This document shows positions 55,907 through 64,000 of a DNA stretch of 64,000 nt, one piece after another. This stretch comes from Membranipora membranacea (Eukaryota; Bryozoa; Gymnolaemata; Cheilostomatida; Membraniporidae): NCBI GenBank assembly GCA_914767715.1, contig OU612075.1, positions 22,504,001-22,568,000 on the forward strand. The letters run 5' to 3'. Within the stretch, counting starts at the first letter, position 1. Each line of letters starts with the position of its first letter. Both the position numbers and the translations under genes were made by a program. The notes beneath the pieces were generated by a model, which worked only from the letters and a program-made list of their open reading frames with translations, had not been told where the DNA came from and made no database searches.

Positions 55907-58900
55907 TTCTGGGCTGGCCCAGGTCCCCATATTCTGTATATAGATTAGTCTCATATCACTACAGCTGACAGGTTTTGCAGTAAGTAATACTAATATTACT
56001 ATAATGCTCCAGTTAACCATTACTCGCTACCTAACTATACCTATCACTTCCTTTTTGCAATATTATTGATGTGATAGCAACATTTTACTTTTGAGGAAAA
56101 CAGGTCAAAACCCACCCGGTGATTTTTTTGTACATCTGCATACCTATCATGATTCTTCTTATACATTATGTTCTGGTACCGTTAGTGTTTTTGAGCAGCC
56201 CATTGATTCATGTTACCACAGCTACATCTCTCCTGGTAGCTCGCTCTCCGCTGCAACAAATTTCAGTATTACAGTAGTAACTGCCTGCTGCATCCCTTTG
56301 AGTACTGGTATTATGAAGTCGGCTAACTGCTGCGGTTAACAATGAACATCCTATTATTACAAAGAATCAAACTTTTCTTTTGTATCTTGTTTTCTTACCG
56401 ACAGTCACATGATAATAATGAACATCCACACTTTTTGTTACTTTTGGTATCGACGATCAGCATCAATATTACTACTTCTCCTCAATTCATCTCTTAGTTT
56501 TTAGTAATCTGTCTGTACAGACTAACTGTCTGTGTGTACAGACTGTAATTGACTGTCTGTAGTATTTCTCTCTTTTTTCAGTTTATACTTGTTAGTTATG
56601 TATACTTCATTGTTCTATAACCCAGTGTATCATCATCTCGGTGGACTATATACTATCTCCTGCAGTACTTAACCATTGTTAGTTATTGTGCCCTCCTGCT
56701 GTGCAGATTTTGTTGTCGCATGCCTCACTTATTATACTACTAGTAGTTAGCTATCACTCTTCTGTAATATTTTTCTTTTTTGTGGCTATGGACCAATTTC
56801 TTACTGTAATAACTGACCATCGCTGTACGCCGCCACATGATATAATATACTACCCAAAGATTCGCTGTACATACATATCCAGCCGTTCTCACTTGTTATT
56901 GTGCTTTTGGGTGATTGACTATCACTTATGTTGATATAGACTGTGTATATCTGTTCTGCATATTTATCGTTACTGTCACTTATTGTAGCCACTGACCAGT
57001 CAGCTGACCGGTCACCTTACTTGTCACCTGATCGGTCCGTGGCGCAGTTTTGTAAACAGAAGCCATTATGAGTAATACCCATAATTTATTACACTATTCA
57101 GCCATCATAACTTTGTGTCACTGTGGATGAACCTATCCGGTGTTATTTTGTACAGATGACTTAACAAGATATGCTTTTTTATATCAATATATAGTGGTCT
57201 TCTATTGTCTCTATAATATATATTATTCATTAATCAGTTTTACCTAATGTATATGGTTTATCTATGAATACTGTTATGTTCTATCTACCATGCTTGCGTG
57301 AAAGTACTTCGGTGGAAGCGCTTATAAAACAAATAAAATTCAAACACAATAATTTGCTTCACTGTAAGACGACACAAGACCTGCGATCCATATCCCTATC
57401 CATTATAATTGACAATAACTCAGAAAGCTTGATTCAATTCAATTATGTTGTTTTTCATTAAACTTAGTGCTGGTATTATTTTGCCCTAGTTGTCTTCCTA
57501 CCCTTGAGTAAATTCTGACCATTCTGCAATTTTAATGTGTTGGCCTTTCCTTGTAAACTCCCAGAAGAAAAGGCTTGGCAAGTCATGCTAGTAGATGTGC
57601 TATAAAGTACTCCCTGGTGTGACCAGGGAGGGTGGGTGTGACCAAGCAAGGACTCTTTGGGTGTGACTGCTGTGAGGAAAGATAATAGTCAACTGAGGAG
57701 TTATCCATTCCCATACAAAAGTCCTGTTTTACAATTGTCCAATTGAAATCCACACAGCAAGAACAGTGAATCCTCTTTACTGCTTTCTATTCATCTAGAA
57801 TAAAAAAAAAATGAATCTGTAGGCATCAGCTTTGTCAGCAAAGGTTAGCTGAATACTCTATTTTGGTGAAAGTTCATCAACAGGTTCATGCAATCACCAA
57901 GTAAATCTGTATGATTGCATTTCCCCAGTGATCATTTTATTGTAAATGAAAAGGTAAGTGCTTGTACAGTAGTAACAAGAAGTCCTAAATAAATTATTAT
58001 TTGTACAGTCAGTGCTTATTATTATTATATATATTATGTACAGCAATGAATGATGTACTTGATTGAGTTCATCATTGCATATAGTTGCATAGGTAGTTCC
58101 ATTTTGCTACAGTTTGGATCAAGAAGTAACCCTAGGTTTAACCAGGGAGAATGGAAGGTTTAACCAATAAAAAAAAACTCAAATCCTCATCTTTATTATT
58201 ATCTACAAGGAAGAAGTAAAGTTTTTACTCATCTCATATCATCATCATACCAAGGAGGAGTAACTCCTTCAGTCCTTGATCTTAACAAGGAGCTCTTGAT
58301 ACATAATATTAGCTTGATTTATATTTCTAAACTGTCATACTTGCATACCACTGGTCAGTCATTTCATACCTGACAAGTCTCCCTTTTTGGTGGGGAGGGA
58401 GCCTCCCAGTTTTTAGGGGTATTTTCCACCTCCTCCCTATCTCCCTTTTTCCTCCCTTTTTTCAGCTTCCTTCACCCAGAAGAATTTTTAAGCTTCTCGT
58501 TGCAAGAAAACTATGTTTTCCTACCCCCACAGTACATATACATAATATATAATTGCCTATTAACATACTATCTCTCCTCGTTCGTATAAAGTGGAACAAT
58601 ATAATTTGTAAAATCAGGTAAAATTATGCATTGCATAATATGAACGCTCTAGTTTTGGCTTAAAATAAATGACAACAAGGGCCAAATTACACCCTCATTG
58701 CGGGACGCGCAGAGTGGTACCCCGGGTCGGGAGTTCGTTCGCGGAGACCTCCTGATTTCTGGGTCTACCAACTTGTCATGTATGAGTCATTTACCAGTTC
58801 AATTTGTGGACCCACTACACGGAATTACTTAAAATGGCTTCTCTTGGACTCCAGTAGGCTATTGAATCGATCAGTTAGTAGTTACACATCCTCATTCTGC

Positions 58901-59208
58901 CACAAGTAATCCTCTGGGTAAGCCTAATAAACCTTCAAATGCAATCAATGGGATGATCTTACTTAAACTCGGCTTTTCTTCAGCTAGGAAAGTTTAAGGC
59001 TACAGCGACTGATCTACAATGTGTGTGAAAAGTTGAGAATCTATTGAACATACGCCAGGTGGTTTTTGCAAGTGATTTTAGCTTTTTGGTTGCAGTGATA
59101 TGGTGCATTGTATGACCATGATGACTTTATGAAGAAGCATAGTCCTCTGATACAATGGATGAGATGATAATCTACCTCACCTAATATCAGTCAGTCTGAT
59201 CTATCAAG
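55907..59208. other. Intergenic region, AP-4 to TAF1
   Basis: AP-4 3' UTR, with AATAAA at 57332-57337 as a candidate end, followed by the TAF1 promoter region. Pyrimidine-rich low-complexity sequence lies at 58380-58470. No exon or RNA gene is supported. Confidence 0.55.
57332..57337 (+). terminator. Candidate AP-4 polyadenylation signal
   Basis: AATAAA lies 1.4 kb after the AP-4 stop. The distance makes it tentative. Confidence 0.3.
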
Positions 59209-62200
59209 ATGTCAGATGATGAAGATCCCAATTTTATGACTGGATTCCTTTTTGGTGAGAGATTTACCATTTCTGTGTACATAACCCTTCTCCAAACCAA
59301 ACAAGCCGGTACCTATCAACAGATAGAGTCTCCTTGTGTCTATAAATGGTTTTCTTGCAGTTTCATCTCCTCAAATTAATTTCTGTCAGCCTATCCAGAA
59401 TAAGCCTATTATTGATCAAATCTGATGAATACATGTCCCGAGAATGTAGGAAAGCTAGCTAAGTGGAGATAGTTCTGATGGTCATATCCCAGGTATGAAT
59501 TTTGACTTTTTCTGGTTTATTAAAAGGGAATATCGATGAGCAAGGTCGACTGGAGGACAATGATTTCCTAGATGATGAGTCTAAGAGGAACTTGGGAGCG
59601 TTGTCTTACCTCGGAGGAGCCGATATCAACGTCAGAGGTCTGCTTACTGGGGAGGAGGATGAGGGAGCTCCTGACCTCAAGAGAACTTCGGAATCTGTCG
59701 AGTCGGGTATAAAAAGTGCTGATGCTGTGAGTATAATAGATTCCTGTTTCATATTTGAACGGATGCAGAGAGATTGAAGTTAAAGAGTTCAAAAATGTCT
59801 GCAAACATGTAGAAAATGAAATAGCGGATCCTTACTGATATCAATGTGGAAATCTGACGATAACACGAAACGTTACACAAGTCACAGTAACTGATCAGTT
59901 TGTATCATACTTAGTTACATCATCTCTTGTGACTTATTACAGGTCGACTTCTCCGACATAACTGAAGTGATAGATGATGATGAGGATTTAGGAGGCGGAG
60001 TCTCAGCTGTGAGTTATCCTATGGGTCCGCCTCCTCTTCCCTCCCACTCAGCGTCAGGCAGTCAGCTGATGTCTCCAGACAGGCCAGCAAAGCAGCTGAT
60101 AACTCCACTCGCTGATATGCTGCCTCCTGAGTTCAAAGGTCGAGATGTGACTGAGTTCTTCCCTGACTTTAGAGTAGGCGAGGTAAGTATCTTACTTATT
60201 CATCTGCTTCAAGATTAATTAAAATCCTACCATCTTGCAATTAATATGAGTGGTAAATGCCCTAGCAGTCTCTGATCTCATGTTATACGCAGGACATGCG
60301 CAATACTTTGGCCCAATGGCCAAAAGATTTATATCAAAATGTAGCGATTTTAGCGTACTCCAAACTTACACTTAAACTCATACATCTACATGTTTCTCCT
60401 TCCAGGTTTTGAGGTTTTCCCGGCTTTTCCCTCCTCACTACTCAGTCTCAATGTATAAGAAGAAAAAAAAGAGCGAAGAATCCGAAAAGAAACAACCACC
60501 TTCAATCACAATACATAAAGAGATAGAGATGAACTGGGGACCTAAACCCACTCCTGAACAGATCGTCAAAGATCAACATGTGAGTAAAACCTCAAACAGA
60601 TCTGACAAGACAGCGAGAAATATTCCATATTATATTATACGTCTGATTAATTAAACCCACAGCCTGTTGGCACACAAACCTTTATATGTTTCACATGTTA
60701 CGGTCCAAAAGAATTATGAACCCTCTTTGTTTGATATGCTCACAGACTTATTGTTTGCTCTTAATATTTTAACTCTTTGGTTGTGCCAGAAAATGGAAAC
60801 TGATAAACTTTTATCCAACAGCTTTCAGAAAAAATATTAGGGAAAAAACTCTCAAAATGTGTCTATGATTCCAGATAACGTTTCTCGAGCCGCTGCCGGA
60901 AAAAGACACAAAGTCGAGATCTAAGAGCTCCACACTAAAAGACTCACAAGCGAATAAAGAGGGAGGTTCTAATGGCTGGAGATACGGGCCAGCTCAGTAC
61001 TGGTATGTGTGGAATAAGATAATAATACCAACTCATCATAGGGCGCAGTAATCTCCATACCTGGGGAAACTGCTGATATTTTTGAGAAAAAACTTATTTA
61101 ATTTGTACGGGAGTGACTTATATCTTTTCCCAGCGCACACCATAATGCTGTTTATAATGAACAGTGTATATATTTGAATGCAGCATACCTATCATATGAG
61201 CATGCATATAGGGCTCTTTGGAATTGAAGGCACATTAGCAGCTATTGGTGTTATCTGTGGAACAAGTTTGTATTGACATTAACAATATGACCAGAAATAC
61301 ACAACTACTGCATACCACCGTTGTCTTACCACTTAACATAGGTATGACTTGTACGATGTTGATCCAGATGCAACTACTTATGATTACGGCATGAAACTCA
61401 AGAGTGACAAGAAAGATGGCAAAAAGGTGAGTCCCTCCAAGGGATAATATGGTATAACAAAATGTTTAAGGTTGATAGGCAAGGAATGAATTGGGAGCCT
61501 AACGAATGTAGATGTCATCCTTGAATGCAAGAGTGACTGAGACCTATTTATTAGCAGGTTGCCCTAACTCTGACCGTTTGAAATATTAATTGAGTTGTCC
61601 CTCTTTGATGTGGAAAGGGCAACTTAGACATAGAAAATACTAGCTGAGGAAATTTTCAGCCATCCTAAGGAACAAGAGATACTATTCATCCCTGGATGAA
61701 TATGGTGTATGAATTTCAGAAAATAACAACGGATGCCAGAAATTTTATTAAAGGATATTATACACTATGAACTATCTTTTGACACCAAGATGTGATAAAT
61801 TATTGTATTATGTTATATACATGTTATATTATATTTTTGTATACTAACTCGTCAGATTGGCGGAGAAGGTGAGCCCTCACACACAGACAGTACAGAGTCA
61901 GCGGACCGCGCTGCTGCTGGAGTAGGAGGAGGTGAGGCTGCTCTGACAGAAGAGTACCCAGATGACGCTTATCTGATGGTGACTCAGAAGAACTGGGAGG
62001 ATGACATCGTCTGGGTGGGTGAGGAGAGTAGAGCCGCTGTACTCGCCTGTAAGTTATATCTGTAGATTCATTTAGTAAGGAGGAACTCTGGAGCATAGTT
62101 TCTTATTTATACAGCTAAACCGCCCTTACCGCTGAGGATGTAACTAATGTCTATAAAATGCTCTACTTTATCAATCAACTAAATCAACCTTAACATAGTT

Positions 62201-63560
62201 AAAAACAATTTTTGTTGTAACTTAGAACCATCCCTGAGGGCCTCTTTGGCAGAAATACACGAAAACTTTACAAGATTCTCTCATACGTATGTAGCTAAAT
62301 ATGCAATATACAATCAAAACAGGTCAGTTCTCCGTAGCATGGACATATCAGATTTACATTTTGATTTTTGCCAGTTTTTCCAAATATTAAACTGCTACCG
62401 AAAATCCATACAGCTACTTTGAGTGCTGAAGACTGAACATTAGAGACCAACTACATACAGAATTCAATAAATGAGTAAATGTTATTTTACAGCTCAGAAG
62501 GTTCGAGCCCCCATAGCAGGCTGGCTCCCAACCCCGCAGTGTAGGACTGTAGAGTCATACGCACAGGTTACTAAGACCCCCTATGTCTTCGATCATAACG
62601 CCAGAACATTTCAGAGCTTCTTCCCTATAGAGGTAGGGATATTCTGCATCATCAGATACAATCAAATACATAGAAATATAAACATATAAGTATTTATATG
62701 TTTATGGATACAATATATAAACAAGATCTCACTCTTATAAATTGTCATCTCTTTCTCCTATATATATTTGTTTCTCAATTGCCAAAAAAACAAGATTGAG
62801 GGTTTTTTTACTAATTGTCAACAGCTCTACAGAGTCAAAATGAAACTTTTTCTAATTGTTGCCTCACAGCAATAGTGTTTGTGGAGATCAGCTAGTATAG
62901 TATTCTATTCTAAAAACCAGATTAATTCACCCAGAGCGAGTTGTACATAGAGACTTTATCTTCCTCTGTTTTTTTAGAATGATGATTTGGTATACTCCGC
63001 CTGGGAGAATGAGATAATCTGGGACGCTCAGAACATGGAGATGATTCCGGAGCCTCGAGGTCTAACTCTGGATCTAAACGATGAGAATATTGTATACGAG
63101 ATACCCGAGGATAAGGTAAGGCCTGTGAGAAAGTCACTACAAAGAGCCTCAAATGTGTCAAGATTTAGAGACACTGTATATTGAGGGCTTTCTCGAAGGA
63201 AAATATGACTACTCATTTGATGGAAGCTAGCACACTGAAGTCACTATTAGAATCTGTAGCTCTGCTTAAAGGAGTCAGTTTAGTGTGAGTACCTTATGTG
63301 TACTGGACCCTAATTTTAGAAATTGTTATCACATCAAATTCGGCCTTAAGGTTACTGCTCTATAAATCTTGCATTACTATATCACATTATGAGTGTGAGA
63401 GGCTAGTGATACAGTTTAACCTTTCTCTGTAACCTTTCTCTGTAACATGGTGGACTTATACAGGAATCAGATGATAAAGTAGAACCTGTCCCTTCTACAT
63501 CAGAAAAGAAACAACCGAGAAAGTCTCAGCTGGCTCTGCAGAAGATTGGTATCGTTAAGG
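59209..63560 (+). CDS. TAF1: TAF1, largest TFIID subunit (3' partial)
   Basis: Scaffold of the general transcription factor TFIID in the nucleus. Exons in the window: 59209-59254, 59527-59726, 59943-60182, 60406-60579, 60875-61002, 61342-61426, 61856-62048, 62493-62632, 62978-63115, 63464-63560; 480 residues, then the gene leaves the window with one base of a codon pending. The start MSDDEDPNFMTGFLFGNIDE matches the TBP-binding N-terminal region (GFLFGNI). DFSDITEVIDDDEDL follows, then LADMLPPEFKG, TEFFPDFRVGEVLRFSRLFPP, NGWRYGPAQYWYDLYDVD, LMVTQKNWEDDIVW, IAGWLP and LVYSAWENEIIWDAQNM. All are hallmarks of TAF1. The DUF3591/HAT and bromodomain regions would lie to the right. Confidence 0.96.
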
Positions 63561-64000
63561 GTGAGTGCGGTTTTACTTGTGAGTAGACCTCCACTAATAT
63601 CCTATATTTACCTGCCTCGGAATTTCTCAATGATACTGAGAAGACAACTTCAGAATGTATATTAATGTCAGTCAGTACCATCAGGGAGGTAAGGACAAAC
63701 TCCCTGACGGTACCGTCCTGTTCCTGTTTTTACTCTGGATAGTTATATCCTGTGCAATGATAGGTATAAAATATTACGTATATATATATATATGCATATA
63801 TTAAATTGTATGATTATAACATATTATATATCAATATAAAACAACTTTTGAGGACGTCCATCAAAGTCTCACATAGATATATTGTTTGAGTTTTTCATTC
63901 CCTGCACCACATTGAAATAAAATGGTTGCGCCAGGTTTTATGATACTCAGGCTATTCATTATCTGCGCAATGATAGGTATAAAATACTACATAAGTATAA
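63561..64000 (+). other. TAF1 intron at right edge
   Basis: No exon is seen. An inverted repeat GTACCATCAGGGAG (63675-63688) and CTCCCTGACGGTAC (63700-63713) forms a hairpin with one mismatch. A short (TA)n run lies near 63780, and AATGATAGGTATAAAATA occurs twice (near 63756 and 63968). Confidence 0.6.

Noticed and set aside
58690-58765. GC-richer stretch with GGGAGTTCGTTCGCGG checked as a tRNA gene
   Set aside because: No consistent cloverleaf, and T-arm and acceptor pairing fail.

Overview
This is animal nuclear DNA. All the recognisable genes are split by GT-AG introns of about 100 to 3000 bases, the DNA is AT-rich, and the gene set includes ADAR, PIX, TFAP4, a Kazal inhibitor and TAF1. 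ADAR with its dsRNA-binding domains is an animal family. Intron sizes, the many intronic tandem repeats and the divergent proteins suggest an invertebrate, perhaps an early-branching one such as a sponge. The species cannot be fixed from the sequence alone.

Layout. Bases 1-626 hold a tandem repeat. Bases 627-12176 (+) carry the 3' part of an ADAR RNA-editing deaminase; its 5' end lies outside the window. Bases 12621-15731 (-) encode a nine-finger C2H2 zinc-finger protein. Bases 17300-25667 (-) encode a 4-coumarate:CoA-ligase/luciferase-like acyl-CoA synthetase. Bases 26156-26990 (+) encode a small secreted Kazal inhibitor. Bases 28045-30648 (-) encode the complex I assembly factor NDUFAF4, with an unrecognised three-exon gene (29127-29809, +) nested antisense in its second intron. 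Bases 33375-46125 (+) encode a PIX-type Rho GEF (ARHGEF6/7). Bases 49145-55906 (+) encode the bHLH factor AP-4. Bases 59209-63560 (+) carry the 5' part of TAF1, which runs off the right edge. I joined exons by hand; reading frames stay consistent across every proposed junction.

These are mostly unrelated housekeeping and regulatory genes rather than one pathway. Three things stand out. First, the ADAR has at least seven dsRBD-like units in the window alone, most built from a repeated two-exon cassette. It also has Gln at the position of the base-flipping Glu (human ADAR2 E488), the same change as a known hyperactive mutant. Second, intronic tandem repeats repeatedly start exactly at exon-intron junctions and copy the splice site with adjacent exon sequence, in ADAR (three junctions), PIX (three) and the acyl-CoA synthetase (one). 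Third, introns carry foldback and MITE-like elements, including a 707-bp inverted repeat in TFAP4 that would form long dsRNA, the kind of substrate an ADAR acts on, and a Harbinger-type deletion derivative with a TTA target-site duplication.
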